Assembly (NCBI GenBank): GCA_905234395.1 | Contig: CAJOHG010000004.1 | Span: 1 to 64,000, forward strand | DNA: 64,000 nucleotides | Origin: an uncultured Selenomonadaceae bacterium | GTDB taxonomy: Bacteria; Bacillota; Negativicutes; Selenomonadales; Selenomonadaceae | Direction of reading: 5' to 3' | Part shown: positions 25,404 to 35,140 of the stretch, piece by piece | Numbering within the stretch: the stretch's first letter is position 1 | Layout: the number at the start of each line of letters is the position of its first letter | Made by a program: the position numbers and the translations under genes | The notes under the pieces: generated by a model | Databases searched by the model: none | The model's input: the letters and a program-made list of their open reading frames with translations, nothing else | Told to the model about the DNA's origin: nothing

Positions 25404-26457
25404 TTAATTTCTCCTGTTGCAAGCGCATAAGTTGAGACCGCCAAATGTTCACCGTGTTAAAAAGATGTGCCGCCAAAGCCGCGTCGTCGGGATGAAAAGC
25501 CTCTTTAATGAATTCGTTGAACTCGAACGGCGGCTTCTTTGCATAATAAGGTTGCGTCGAATACAAAACATCGTTCATATAAAAATCCAGCACGGCATAG
25601 CGATAATCGGGATGTTCGGCGAAAAATTTTATCTCGTCCATAATTTTTTCGTAGGCGTTAAAACCGTCATTCATGACCTTTGCGTATTTTCGGAAACGCG
25701 CAGGAATATCGTCGCGATTTTCGTAGGAAACTGAGCCCTGCCGTTTTTTATATATGTAGGTAAGATTCGGCACGCGCAAAAATTTTTCGGTTTGACACAA
25801 TACGGCAAAACTAAAAAGCATGTCGCCATAGCTTCTCATTTTCGGGAATTGAATTTGATTGCGGACAAGAAAATCCCGCCTGCAAAACATTGTGTAAGGT
25901 TCCCAGTTGTAGCCGCGTTTTACCCAGTATCTGATTCTTTGAGCAAGGTCTTTGGTCTCGAAAGTCGGCTCCGATACGACGGGCAACTTTTGCAATCGAC
26001 AAACCGTGACCTTGTCGTCTTCGGACAAATAGAATGTATCCGAGTGAACGACTTCCGCTTGAAAATTTTCGGCAAGCGTCGACAACTCTTCAAGTGCAGT
26101 CTTCGTATAAAGATCGTCGCTGTCAAGGAAAGCAATGTATTTCCCGCGAGCCATTTGAATTCCGACGTTGCGCGGCAAACCGGGCGTTCCCGTATTCTTT
26201 GCGAGCTTGACTACGTGCAATCGTCCGTCAAAACGTTCCGCAAAATTTTCAACGACTTCAACGCTTTTATCGGTTGAGCAGTCATCAACTGCGACGACTT
26301 CAAAATCGGTCATCGTCTGATTGAGCAAACTCTCCAACGTCTGCGGAATAAAATTCGCCGCGTTGTACATCGGGATTATCACGCTCACGAGCGGAATTTT
26401 TTCGGTGACGGTTACGGCGGGCGAATTGACTTCGCGCCGATTTTTATTTTTTGCCAC
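25390..26457 (-). CDS. GT2 glycosyltransferase, paralogue 3
   Basis: 355 residues from GTG 26457 behind GAGGAGTG. The N-terminal half is nearly the same as in the gene at 24288 ([28 protein letters not shown]), with FLDSDDLY as the metal site. The C-terminal half is distinct (YNWEPYTMFCRRDF and a long helical end). It probably adds a different sugar or uses a different acceptor than its neighbour. It starts five bases after the murB stop. Confidence 0.86.
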   Translation of the reverse strand: MAKNKNRREVNSPAVTVTEKIPLVSVIIPMYNAANFIPQTLESLLNQTMTDFEVVAVDDCSTDKSVEVVENFAERFDGRLHVVKLAKNTGTPGLPRNVGIQMARGKYIAFLDSDDLYTKTALEELSTLAENFQAEVVHSDTFYLSEDDKVTVCRLQKLPVVSEPTFETKDLAQRIRYWVKRGYNWEPYTMFCRRDFLVRNQIQFPKMRSYGDMLFSFAVLCQTEKFLRVPNLTYIYKKRQGSVSYENRDDIPARFRKYAKVMNDGFNAYEKIMDEIKFFAEHPDYRYAVLDFYMNDVLYSTQPYYAKKPPFEFNEFIKEAFHPDDAALAAHLFNTVNIWRSQLMRLQQEKLNGKK

Positions 26458-26461
26458 AAGA

Positions 26462-27382
26462 TCACTCCTCGCCGATGATTCGCACTTCGGGTGACAGCAT
26501 GACGCCGTGAGCCTCATTAACGCGCCGCTTGACCTCCGCAATTAAATTCAGCACATCGGCAGCAGTCGCACCGCCCGTGTTCACGACAAAGCCCGCGTGT
26601 TTTTTAGAGACCATTGCTCCGCCGACGCGCAAGCCTTTTAAGCCGGTTTTGTCAATCAGCGTGCCCGCAAAGTGACCTTTCGGACGTTTGAAGGTTGAGC
26701 CGGCACTTGGCATATCAAGCGGCTGTTTGCTCTCGCGGCGTTCGGTGAAGTCTTCCATTTTGCGTTTGATGTCTTCGACGTTGCCGCGTTGCAAAATCAA
26801 TTCGACTTCGCAAATTGCGCAACCGTTCTCCTGAAAAATGCTGTGACGATAGCCGAGCTGAAGACTTGCGCCGTTGAATTCGATGAGCTCGCCGTTACGA
26901 TTGACCGCCTTGACGCTGGCAACCGCGTTTTTCATTTCGCCGTCATATGCGCCCGCGTTCATGAAGATTGCTCCGCCGATTGAGCCGGGAATTCCGACAG
27001 CAAATTCCATGCCCGTCAAGCCGTTTTCCGCCGCGAACATCGAGACGTTCCTAAGTTCGGCACCTGCACACGCAACGAGCCTTTGACCGTCACATTTCAT
27101 GCCGCCGAAAAATTTTTCCGTGAACTTGACGACGACGCCGCGAATACCTTTGTCGCGCACCAAAACATTCGAGCCGTTGCCCAAGACGACGCAGGGCAAT
27201 TTAAATTCGTCGACGAGCCGAAAAATTTTCGAGACGTCATCCGCGCTTGACGGGAAGATTAAAACATCAGCCGCACCACCGATTTTAAAAGTCGTGTACT
27301 CAAACATCGGCGCGTTGAAAATGAATTGTTCCGCACGCAAAAATTCCGCGAGCCTGTTCCTAAAATTTTCTGTCCAATCCAT
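26462..27382 (-). CDS. murB: UDP-N-acetylenolpyruvoylglucosamine reductase
   Basis: 306 residues, ATG with AGGAG upstream. FAD-binding type-4 signatures: TTFKIGGAADVL, VVLGNGSNVLV, and GIPGSIGGAIFMNAGAYDGE. The substrate loop is YRHSIFQ and the C-terminal motif PSAGSTFKRPKGHFAG. It reduces UDP-GlcNAc-enolpyruvate to UDP-MurNAc for peptidoglycan. A truncated copy of its 5' end lies directly upstream. Confidence 0.96.
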   Translation of the reverse strand: MDWTENFRNRLAEFLRAEQFIFNAPMFEYTTFKIGGAADVLIFPSSADDVSKIFRLVDEFKLPCVVLGNGSNVLVRDKGIRGVVVKFTEKFFGGMKCDGQRLVACAGAELRNVSMFAAENGLTGMEFAVGIPGSIGGAIFMNAGAYDGEMKNAVASVKAVNRNGELIEFNGASLQLGYRHSIFQENGCAICEVELILQRGNVEDIKRKMEDFTERRESKQPLDMPSAGSTFKRPKGHFAGTLIDKTGLKGLRVGGAMVSKKHAGFVVNTGGATAADVLNLIAEVKRRVNEAHGVMLSPEVRIIGEE

Positions 27383-27394
27383 TGAATCAACTCC

Positions 27395-27559
27395 TCAAGC
27401 CGACGCACGGCAATTTGAATTCGTCGACGGGAAGATTAAAACATCAGCCGCACCGCCGATTTTAAACGTCGTGTACTCGAACATTGGCGCGTTGAAAATG
27501 AATTGTTCCGCACGCAAAAATTCCGCGAGTCGATTACCGAAATTTTTTTGCCAATTCAT
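27395..27559 (-). pseudogene. Truncated duplicate of the murB start
   Basis: ATG at 27559 with AGGAG; 54 codons. The first 45 repeat the murB N-terminus with a few changes (MNWQKNFGNRLAEFLRAEQF, FEYTTFKIGGAADVLIFPS). An internal deletion then shifts the frame and the product ends NSNCRASA. It has a working-looking RBS and lies between ilvD and murB, so it may be translated as a peptide, but it cannot have MurB activity. Confidence 0.9.
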
Positions 27560-27571
27560 TGAATCAGCTCC

Positions 27572-29227
27572 TCAAACCTTCAAAACTGCTCCGGTTGATG
27601 CGGAAGTCGTGAGCTTGGCATAACGGGCAAGATAGCCGGTTTTAATCTTCGGTTCGGGCTTAATCCACTCTGCGCGGCGTTTGGCAAGTTCATCGTCTGA
27701 AACTTCGAGTTCGAGCTTGCGATTGGGAATGTCGATAAAAATTTTGTCGCCGTCGTGAATCAGAGCGATATTGCCGCCTTCCATTGCTTCCGGTGAAATG
27801 TGACCAATGCATGCTCCTTGACTGGCACCGCTGAATCGACCGTCCGTTATCAAGCCGACCTTGAGACCTGCGCCCGTTATCGCCGCCGTAGGATTCAACA
27901 TTTCCTGCATGCCGGGACCGCCTTTTGGGCCTTCGTAGCGAATGACGACAACATCTCCGTCGTGAATTTCGTTAGCCATAATCGCGTTGATAGCCGCTTC
28001 TTCCGAATCAAAACATTTCGCCGCGCCGCGATAAACGAGCATGTCTTCGCTGACAGCCGACACTTTAACGACAGCATAATCCGGACAAAGGTTGCCTTGC
28101 AAAATCGCGATGCCGCCCGTTTGACGATAAGGATTGTCGACAGTGTGAATGACATCGGAGCGTTGAATTTGAGCGTTTGCAATTCTTTCGCCGAGCGTGC
28201 CCGTTACCGTCAACGCGTCAAGGTTGAGCAGATTTTTCTTTGAAAGTTCGTGCATGACAGCGTTAATGCCGCCTGCCTCGTCAAGGTCTTGCATGTGATG
28301 AGTTCCCGCAGGACTTAGCTTCGTGATGTACGGTGTCCGCGCAGAAATTTCATCAAAGAGCGTCGCAGGAATTTTAATGCCGCACTCGTTGGCAATCGCC
28401 GTCAAATGCAAAACCGTATTCGATGAGCCGCCAATGCCCATGTCAACGGTTATCGCGTTCTCGAAAGCTTTGCGCGTCAAAATGTCACGCGGGCAAATAT
28501 TTTTCTCCAAAAGTTCCATGATGACTTTGCCGGCACGTTTGGCAAGAATGAATCTGTCGCCGGTGTACGCCGCAGGAATTGTGCCGTTGCCGGGCAGAGC
28601 CATGCCGAGAGCTTCCGATAAACAGTTCATCGTGTTCGCCGTGAAAAGTCCCGCGCAGGAGCCGCAACTCGGACAAGCATGAGCCTCAAGGTCTGTCATT
28701 TCAGCTTCTGACATTTTGCCCGCCGCGAATTTGCCTGCCGCCTCGAACGCTTGACTGACGGAAATATCTTTGCCGTGGAAACGTCCTGCCAACATCGGAC
28801 CGCCGCTGACGATTATTGACGGAATATTTAAACGTGCCGCCGCCATCAACATGCCCGGAACAACTTTATCGCAGTTCGGAATTAAAATCAGCGCGTCGAA
28901 TCCGCTAGCCATTGCAACAGCCTCAATCGAATCGGCGATAAGTTCACGACTTGCCAGCGAATATTTCATGCCGGTATGACCCATTGCAATGCCGTCGCAC
29001 ACGCCGATTGCCGGGAATTCGACAGGTGTACCGCCCGCCGCCGCAACGCCGAGTTTTGCCGCTTCCGTTATCGATTTAAGGTGCATGTGACCGGGAATAA
29101 TCTCGTTGAAAGAATTGCACACGCCGATCAGCGGACGAGACAATTCGTCGACGCCGTAGCCGTTTGCGTGAAATAAACTTCTGTGTGCGCAACGTGTCGC
29201 GCCTTTTTTAACAATGTCACTTCTCAT
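27572..29227 (-). CDS. ilvD: Dihydroxy-acid dehydratase
   Basis: 551 residues, ATG with AAGGAGG 11 bases upstream. Iron-sulfur Cys residues are visible in [23 protein letters not shown] and [13 protein letters not shown]; also TGRF-like [20 protein letters not shown] near the end. It forms the 2-keto acids of isoleucine and valine synthesis. It heads the leftward block of ten genes that ends with holB. ilvC and ilvE are not in the window. Confidence 0.97.
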   Translation of the reverse strand: MRSDIVKKGATRCAHRSLFHANGYGVDELSRPLIGVCNSFNEIIPGHMHLKSITEAAKLGVAAAGGTPVEFPAIGVCDGIAMGHTGMKYSLASRELIADSIEAVAMASGFDALILIPNCDKVVPGMLMAAARLNIPSIIVSGGPMLAGRFHGKDISVSQAFEAAGKFAAGKMSEAEMTDLEAHACPSCGSCAGLFTANTMNCLSEALGMALPGNGTIPAAYTGDRFILAKRAGKVIMELLEKNICPRDILTRKAFENAITVDMGIGGSSNTVLHLTAIANECGIKIPATLFDEISARTPYITKLSPAGTHHMQDLDEAGGINAVMHELSKKNLLNLDALTVTGTLGERIANAQIQRSDVIHTVDNPYRQTGGIAILQGNLCPDYAVVKVSAVSEDMLVYRGAAKCFDSEEAAINAIMANEIHDGDVVVIRYEGPKGGPGMQEMLNPTAAITGAGLKVGLITDGRFSGASQGACIGHISPEAMEGGNIALIHDGDKIFIDIPNRKLELEVSDDELAKRRAEWIKPEPKIKTGYLARYAKLTTSASTGAVLKV

Positions 29228-29292
29228 TTGCAGAGTTGCCTCCTTGAAAATTTTCTAAGGGATTTTACAGCATTTGTCATTATCTTGCAATA

Positions 29293-31620
29293 TCAACTGC
29301 CACTGACGAACGTTTCAACTTTCAAGCTCTTTCCGTCCGTGCGAAACTTAATCAAGCCGTCGCGATCGGTGCGAAAAATTTTCGTCTGCAAATTTTCCAG
29401 CCGCTCCAAAACTTCAGCGCGCGGATGACCGAAACTGTTGCCGTAGCCGACGCAAATCACTGCGCATTTCGGATTGACGGCTCGCAAAAATTCTGCGCTC
29501 GAACTCGTCGCGCTGCCGTGATGAGCAACTTTTAACACCGTGCTCCGAACGTCGATGCCTGCCGACAAAATTTGCGCCTCAACATCTTTGACGAGATCGC
29601 CGGTTATCAAAAAGCTCAAGTCGCCGTAACGAATTCGATAGACGTTGGAAATTTCGTTGCCCGTGCCGATTTCGGGCGCGAATAAAATTTCAATCGTCAC
29701 GCCGTCAACAGTGAACGTCTCGCCCGTTTGACCGATTCGCATTGTCGGCAAAAGTTCTTGGGCAATTCCGAAGGTCGCCGCGTATTCCGAACGTGATTCG
29801 CCCGCCGTGATGATCTCGCCGACAGGAAAATTTTTTATCACTGCACCTGCACCGCCTGCATGGTCTTCGTGGACGTGTGTCAAAAAAATTTTGTCGACAG
29901 CGCAAATGTTCTCGTGTTTAAGATACGGAACGACGACTCGTTCTCCGATGTCAAACATTTTCTCGCGAACACCGCCGGCATCAAAAATCAAACATTTTCC
30001 GTGCGGCGTGATGACAACTGCGCAATCGCCCTGTCCGACGTCGACGAAATTCACTTCAAGGTTGCCACTCGGTCTGAAGACGTTAATCGCGAGCAAAATT
30101 ATTATCGGCAGCAAAATTATCGGGCGACGGAAAATCAGCGCGACGTAATAAAAAATTCCCGCCAAAAATCCCAACGTCGGCACCTGCAACGCGCTCAACG
30201 GCAAATTCGCGAACGAGCGATTTATTTCCGCGCCAAAACCGAATGTCAACGCCAACACTCCGAAAAAAATTCTTCCCGCGATTGGAACGAACGCCGCGAT
30301 TATTCCGCCCAAAAGTCCGCCGACGATTACGATATGCAACAGCGGCAATACAAACGCATTCGCAAGCAACGCGCTCAACGAAATTCGATTGAAGTACCAC
30401 ACGACGACCGGCAAACTCGCCACAGTCGCCGCGACAGTCATTGACAATGCCAACTCAAAAAATTTCGGCAAGCGTTCAAACAATCGGCTCAACTTCGGTG
30501 CCAAATAGATCAGTCCCGCCGTCGAGGTAAAGCTTAGTTGAAAGCTCACGTCGAATATCAGCAGCGGTTGATTGAGCAACATTGCCGCCGCGACCAACGT
30601 CAAAAGCCGTGCGCCTTCAGCTTCCGCGTCGAGTGTCCTGGCAAGAAAAATTAACATGCCCATTGACGCTGAACGCATGACTTGCGGCAACAGTCCGCTC
30701 AAGATTGCATACGTGCCGATGATGACGAGTCCGATTGCAAACGTTACCTTGCGCGAAAATCTCAGGCCTTTGCAAAGAGCAGCCGTCGCCATTGCAAGCA
30801 TTGACATATGCGAGCCGCTGACCGATAAAATGTGCACGATGCCCGTTGTGATGAATTCGTCGACGAGTTCGGGATTGATGCCCGCGTAGCCGCCGAAAAG
30901 CATTGCGAAAATTGCCGCCGCATCTTCGCGCGACATGACTTGCTCCATTGATTTGCGATAATGTTCACGAATTGCCGCGACGCCGCGTAAAAATTTCGTC
31001 CACAGCCCGCCGTCAACGCGTTTGATTGAAATGCCCTGCTTGTTCGCCGACATTCGCGCGGTAATGCCGTCAGCTTTCATGCGCGTCACGCCGTCAATAC
31101 GTCCGGGATTTTTGTAGTTGCTCAAAATTTTCAGGTTGCCGTGCGCGGAAATTTTGTCGCCGATTCGCACGGACGGAAGCTTTTCGTCAGCGTCGGGATA
31201 GAATGTCAAAATCAGTCCGCCGGAAATTTTTCGGGACGTGCCGTTGATGTGAATTGTCTCCGCGTCGACGACAAAGCGCATTTGCGTCAAACCGTTCGGC
31301 AAAATTTTTGTCTGCGGCTCATCGCGAACACTGCCCGATAAAAAAATTTGTTGCCCTGCGAATTTCGACACGTCGTCGGGCGCGATGCTGTCGACTGCCG
31401 CGAATCTCAACGCTCCGATTGCAAAAAAAATTATCGGGCAGATTATCTGCGCCGTCAAATTTTTTCGCCGCCACGTCGCGAGCAAACCGATGACCGTCAA
31501 CGCCGCGCAGATTGCGATTAAAAATTTCGGTGCGTGATGAAAGTGCTCCATAAAAATAATGCCCGACGCCATTGCCGCGAGCAGGACGTTGAGCATTTTA
31601 TCAGAGACTTTTGGTTTCAT
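29293..31620 (-). CDS. comEC: ComEC/Rec2 DNA-uptake channel protein
   Basis: 775 residues from ATG 31620. N-terminal membrane helices and a DUF4131/OB-like part, a central Competence domain with several membrane segments (GIVHILSVSGSHMSMLAMA is the signature), and a C-terminal metallo-beta-lactamase domain (VNFVDVGQGDCAVV; THVHEDHAGG with HxHxDH; ITGDL; VAHHGSATSSS). It transports single-stranded DNA across the inner membrane. comEA is not adjacent. The corA stop lies three bases upstream. Confidence 0.94.
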   Translation of the reverse strand: MKPKVSDKMLNVLLAAMASGIIFMEHFHHAPKFLIAICAALTVIGLLATWRRKNLTAQIICPIIFFAIGALRFAAVDSIAPDDVSKFAGQQIFLSGSVRDEPQTKILPNGLTQMRFVVDAETIHINGTSRKISGGLILTFYPDADEKLPSVRIGDKISAHGNLKILSNYKNPGRIDGVTRMKADGITARMSANKQGISIKRVDGGLWTKFLRGVAAIREHYRKSMEQVMSREDAAAIFAMLFGGYAGINPELVDEFITTGIVHILSVSGSHMSMLAMATAALCKGLRFSRKVTFAIGLVIIGTYAILSGLLPQVMRSASMGMLIFLARTLDAEAEGARLLTLVAAAMLLNQPLLIFDVSFQLSFTSTAGLIYLAPKLSRLFERLPKFFELALSMTVAATVASLPVVVWYFNRISLSALLANAFVLPLLHIVIVGGLLGGIIAAFVPIAGRIFFGVLALTFGFGAEINRSFANLPLSALQVPTLGFLAGIFYYVALIFRRPIILLPIIILLAINVFRPSGNLEVNFVDVGQGDCAVVITPHGKCLIFDAGGVREKMFDIGERVVVPYLKHENICAVDKIFLTHVHEDHAGGAGAVIKNFPVGEIITAGESRSEYAATFGIAQELLPTMRIGQTGETFTVDGVTIEILFAPEIGTGNEISNVYRIRYGDLSFLITGDLVKDVEAQILSAGIDVRSTVLKVAHHGSATSSSAEFLRAVNPKCAVICVGYGNSFGHPRAEVLERLENLQTKIFRTDRDGLIKFRTDGKSLKVETFVSGS

Positions 31621-31622
31621 GT

Positions 31623-32582
31623 TCAGCCCCAAAACATGTGTTTGCGCCAAAAAACTATCGCCGCGATGATTGACGCGAGAATTGCAATTGCGATGACGAT
31701 TAGGAAGCCGGAAGGATTTTCGCTCATTGGCACGGGCACATTCATTCCGAAAAAGCTTGCGATGACCGTCGGAACGGCGATGATGATTGTCATTGCCGCG
31801 AGAAATTTCATCACCATGTTCTGATTGTTCGAGATTATCGACGAGAAAATATCCGCCATCTGCGAGAGAATTTGGCTGTACATTTCGACCATTTCGCGCG
31901 CCTGCTTATTCTCAATGATAACGTCTTCGAGCAAGTCCTCGTCTTCCTCGTAAATCTCTAAAATTCCGTCGGTGGTGCGATTGTTTCTTAGGCGCATGAG
32001 TTTATCAAAGACCGCGTCGTTTGAACGGAGTGCGGCGTTAAAATAAGTCAAACCGCGTTGCAATTCCATTAGCCGCAAAATGTCGGAGTTACGCATTGAA
32101 CGGCGCAGTTGCTCTTCGATTTCGTCGGAGAGTTTATTTATTTGTCGCAGGTACCGCAGATAAAACGTCGCTGAACGAAATAAAATCTCGAACAAAAATT
32201 GCGTGCGTTTGTACGTGTGGAAAAGCCGCGCGGTGCGTTCATTGAAACTTGACACGACCGGCGTCTCTTCCAGGCAAACGGTGATGATGTATTGTTTCGT
32301 CAAGATGATTGACAGCGGCAACGTGTCGTAACTTTCCTCTTCGTAGACGATTGGCACGTTCGTTAGGATCATGATTGATTGATCTTCAACGTCCAAATGC
32401 GAGCGTTCTTCTTCGTCGAGTGCGGCGCGTAAAAAATCCGGCTCAACTTGCGTCAATGCGCTGACTTCGCGCAATTCATACGGCGTCGGGTCGACAATGT
32501 TTATCCACGCGCCTTTTTGCAACGTTTTGAGCGTGAGCTTTTCCAAATGCCCGGACTCTTGCGATTTGTAAACCTCAACCAA
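31623..32582 (-). CDS. corA: CorA-family divalent cation transporter
   Basis: About 319 residues if TTG 32582 is the start, which lies eight bases after GGAGG; a TTG at 32600 would have no RBS. Long cytoplasmic helical domain, then two membrane helices with the signature FFGMNVP between them and the positively charged tail FWRKHMFWG. It moves Mg2+ or a similar ion through the inner membrane. It is co-directional with comEC. Confidence 0.92.
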   Translation of the reverse strand: MVEVYKSQESGHLEKLTLKTLQKGAWINIVDPTPYELREVSALTQVEPDFLRAALDEEERSHLDVEDQSIMILTNVPIVYEEESYDTLPLSIILTKQYIITVCLEETPVVSSFNERTARLFHTYKRTQFLFEILFRSATFYLRYLRQINKLSDEIEEQLRRSMRNSDILRLMELQRGLTYFNAALRSNDAVFDKLMRLRNNRTTDGILEIYEEDEDLLEDVIIENKQAREMVEMYSQILSQMADIFSSIISNNQNMVMKFLAAMTIIIAVPTVIASFFGMNVPVPMSENPSGFLIVIAIAILASIIAAIVFWRKHMFWG

Positions 32583-32703
32583 CGGTACCACCTCCGACAA
32601 GATTGCAAGTAATAAGATTGCAAGATTGCGAGTACAGTTTGAGTAGAATTATTTTACTTATGGCGGCGAATTTTTGCAACGCGATGTTCGGAAAATTTCT
32701 GCG

Positions 32704-33699
32704 TCAACGGTTGCAAAGCTTGATGATGATTCGTTCCAATGCCTCGACGCCCGCGCGACCGGTCTTAAGTTTGAAGTCTGCTTCCGCCAATTCGACAAAG
32801 ACTTCTTCCAAAATTTTTTCCTTGTAGCTTTTGGCAGTCTCTCCGAGTTTTTGCGCGATGTACGGATTCATTTCGAGCGGCTCACCGAGTTTGCGACCCG
32901 TCACGCCTTGTGCAATGAAAAATTTCGCGCGGAGCAATCTTCGCACGTGATTAACCAAGAGCGTCGTCACGAGCGGCAACTTTCCGTAATCGCGAGCTTG
33001 AGTCTTGAGCAGATACACGGCTTTTGATGCCTTGCGTTCGTCAACGGCGTCCGTCAATGCGAAATTCGACACTTCCGGCGGCGCGAGCATGATTCGGCGC
33101 AAATCTGCAGCTGTAATTTCGTTGCCGTCAACGTTGAGCGCGACCTTGTCCAATTCGTTTTCAAGATACCACAGCGAAATTTCCGGCAAAATTCCCAATC
33201 GTTCGTTGAAGTGACGACGAGCTTCTCCGCGCATGATTTTGCCCAGCGATTTAAGTTTTCCGTTAAGCCAATCGTCGACTTCCCACGCACGCAACGGATC
33301 AGCTTCCAACACGCCGCCGACCTTTTCGATGATTTTGTAGAGCTTGCGACGTTTATCAGCCGCCTTCGCCGTGAAGATGACGTAATTCGTCGGTTGCATG
33401 TCGCGCAAAATATTTTCGAGCCGCTCAAATTTTTTATCGCCGCCAAAAAAATTCGCGTTCTTGACGAGCACAACGTTTCGCGTGCCGAAAAACGGCGAGC
33501 TGTCAATCGCGCTGATAATTTCTCCGACCGCCGGCTTTGAATCGCAATCAATCGTTACAAGTTCCGTCTGCTTATCGACGTTGAGCCGTGACAAAATTTT
33601 TTCGCGCGCCTTGTCGATGAAAAAATTTTCTTCGCCGCAAAGCAGATAAACGTTTTTAATTTCGCCGTCGAGTGCGCTCATAAAATCTTTGAACTTCAC
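32704..33699 (-). CDS. holA: DNA polymerase III delta subunit
   Basis: 331 residues, GTG start behind GGAGGTG. Clamp-loader wrench subunit: NVYLLCGEENFFIDKAREKI near the start, SPFFGTRNVVLVKNANFF, RAWEVDDWL, and the C-terminal collar part LKTGRAGVEALERIII. holB lies 14 kb away in the same direction. Confidence 0.93.
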   Translation of the reverse strand: MKFKDFMSALDGEIKNVYLLCGEENFFIDKAREKILSRLNVDKQTELVTIDCDSKPAVGEIISAIDSSPFFGTRNVVLVKNANFFGGDKKFERLENILRDMQPTNYVIFTAKAADKRRKLYKIIEKVGGVLEADPLRAWEVDDWLNGKLKSLGKIMRGEARRHFNERLGILPEISLWYLENELDKVALNVDGNEITAADLRRIMLAPPEVSNFALTDAVDERKASKAVYLLKTQARDYGKLPLVTTLLVNHVRRLLRAKFFIAQGVTGRKLGEPLEMNPYIAQKLGETAKSYKEKILEEVFVELAEADFKLKTGRAGVEALERIIIKLCNR

Positions 33700-33814
33700 G
33701 TTGTCACCTCCGCAAAAAAATCTTCACGGGAAATTTTGAAGTATGCAAGCCGCGCTGTCAAGTATTGACTTCGAGTTATTCCAATGTGTAAAATTTTCGC
33801 GGAGGTGTTTGAAC

Positions 33815-34822
33815 ATGAAGACAAGGAAATTGCGCGATTTGACGGTTTCGGCTGTCGGCATGGGCTGCATGGGATTTTCTCACGGCTACGGTGCTTGCCC
33901 GCCCGAAAGTGAATCGATTCGGCTCATGCGTTCGGCTTACGAGGATTACGGCTGCACGTTCTTTGACACGGCGGAAGGTTACAGCGCGGGCGAAAATGAA
34001 ATTCTCGTCGGCAAGGCAATTAAACCTTTCCGCGACAAAATTGTTCTCGCGACGAAATTCATGCCCGAAATTTTTATAACCACGCCCGAAATTCCCGAAG
34101 GCAAAACTTCTCGCAAGGGCGTCCGTGCTGCCGTTGATGCGTCGTTGAAACGTCTGCAAACCGATTATATCGATTTGTATTACGAACATCGCGTGCCGGC
34201 CAATCGTGACGTTGCGGAAGTTGCAGAGTGGATGGGCGAACTCATCAAGGAAGGAAAAATTCGAGCTTGGGGCGTTTCAGAGGCGACACCGGAACAAATT
34301 AAACGCGCTCATTCCGTCACGCCGTTGACCGCCGTTCAAAGCGAATATTCAATCATGGAACGCAAATACGAGGCTGAAGTTATTCCGCTGTGTCACGAGC
34401 TGAATATCGGATTCGTTGCATTTTCTCCGATGGCGGGCGGCTTTTTGAGCGGCAAATACACGAGCAAGGACGTTTTCAAAGGCGACGACGTGAGACGAGC
34501 GATAACTCGTTTCAAACCCGAAAACATGGACGCCAATCAAGCATTGCTCGACCTGCTGAAAAAATTCGCCGCCGATAAAAATGCAACTCCCGCGCAGATT
34601 TCGTTGGCTTATCTGATGTGCAAAAATGATTTCGTCGTGCCGATACCGGGCATGCGTCGCGATGAACGGCTTAAAGAAAATTTCGGTGCGGCTGACGTTG
34701 AGCTGAGCGTTGCAGAACTTGCGGAACTTGAGGCGGCTCTTGCAAAGGTCACGATTCACGGCGACAGGAAAGATTCGGACATTCAAAAGCTCGGCACGAT
34801 TAAGACCGTCGCGAAAAGTTAA
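33815..34822 (+). CDS. Aldo/keto reductase
   Basis: 335 residues from ATG 33815 behind GGAGGTG. TIM-barrel with the catalytic tetrad visible: Asp and Tyr in FFDTAEGYSAGEN, Lys in LATKF, His in YYEHRVP. VPIPGMRRDERLKEN near the end is the NADPH-phosphate binding loop. It belongs to the group with an N-terminal VGMGCMGFSHGYG segment. It is a cytoplasmic NADPH-dependent carbonyl reductase of unknown substrate, transcribed alone. Confidence 0.9.
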   Translation: MKTRKLRDLTVSAVGMGCMGFSHGYGACPPESESIRLMRSAYEDYGCTFFDTAEGYSAGENEILVGKAIKPFRDKIVLATKFMPEIFITTPEIPEGKTSRKGVRAAVDASLKRLQTDYIDLYYEHRVPANRDVAEVAEWMGELIKEGKIRAWGVSEATPEQIKRAHSVTPLTAVQSEYSIMERKYEAEVIPLCHELNIGFVAFSPMAGGFLSGKYTSKDVFKGDDVRRAITRFKPENMDANQALLDLLKKFAADKNATPAQISLAYLMCKNDFVVPIPGMRRDERLKENFGAADVELSVAELAELEAALAKVTIHGDRKDSDIQKLGTIKTVAKS

Positions 34823-34830
34823 ACGCCGAC

Positions 34831-34859
34831 AAAAAAAGACCGCGCATGGACGCGCGGTC
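34831..34859 (-). terminator. Hairpin with T tract, minus strand
   Basis: GACCGCGC-ATGGAC-GCGCGGTC; on the minus strand it is followed by seven T. It lies ten bases past the stop codon of the aldo/keto reductase and may back up the sigH terminator from the other side. Confidence 0.6.
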
Positions 34860-35021
34860 GCCGGCACCACTGAGCGGGACGCGAAGTTTGCCGGCACTCA
34901 ACACTACGGGCAGTCTTAACGTTAAAATCATGATGACCAAACGTTAAACGCGCTGATGATCTGAATCGAAGTGAGCGGCTGAAGTTATCGAAAAATTTTC
35001 ATCGCCCCGCGCGTAGCGGTG
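34860..35021. other. Gene-free stretch
   Basis: No gene. GCCGGCA (34860 area) and TGCCGGC about 22 bases later could form a loose stem, and AACGTTAAA occurs twice nearby. TTATCGA at 34987 is repeated at 35092 on the other side of the H element copy D, a possible 7-base target-site duplication. Confidence 0.4.
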
Positions 35022-35086
35022 CCCTTTCTTTTTGCTACTTTTTCTTTGGGCAAGCAAAGAAAAAGTAGATCCTAAAAAAATTAAAA
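35022..35086 (-). repeat. H element, copy D, shortened
   Basis: On the minus strand it begins TTTTAATTTTTTTAGGATC and carries stem 1 (CTACTTTTTCTTTG; the other arm has lost one base), then AAAAAGAAAGGGC. Stems 2 and 3 are absent. It is flanked by TTATCGA direct repeats and lies between convergently oriented genes. Confidence 0.7.
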
Positions 35087-35108
35087 GAAATTTATCGACA
35101 TGCTCGGC

Positions 35109-35140
35109 AAAATAAAAGAGGCGTCCACGGCGGACGCCTC
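35109..35140 (-). terminator. Terminator of sigH
   Basis: GAGGCGTCC and GGACGCCTC form a perfect 9-bp stem that begins within the sigH stop codon; on the minus strand it is followed by TTTTATTTT. Confidence 0.8.

Noticed and set aside
32598-32632. Short repeats of AAGATTGCAAG upstream of corA
   Set aside because: Only about three imperfect copies; too short to call a functional repeat.
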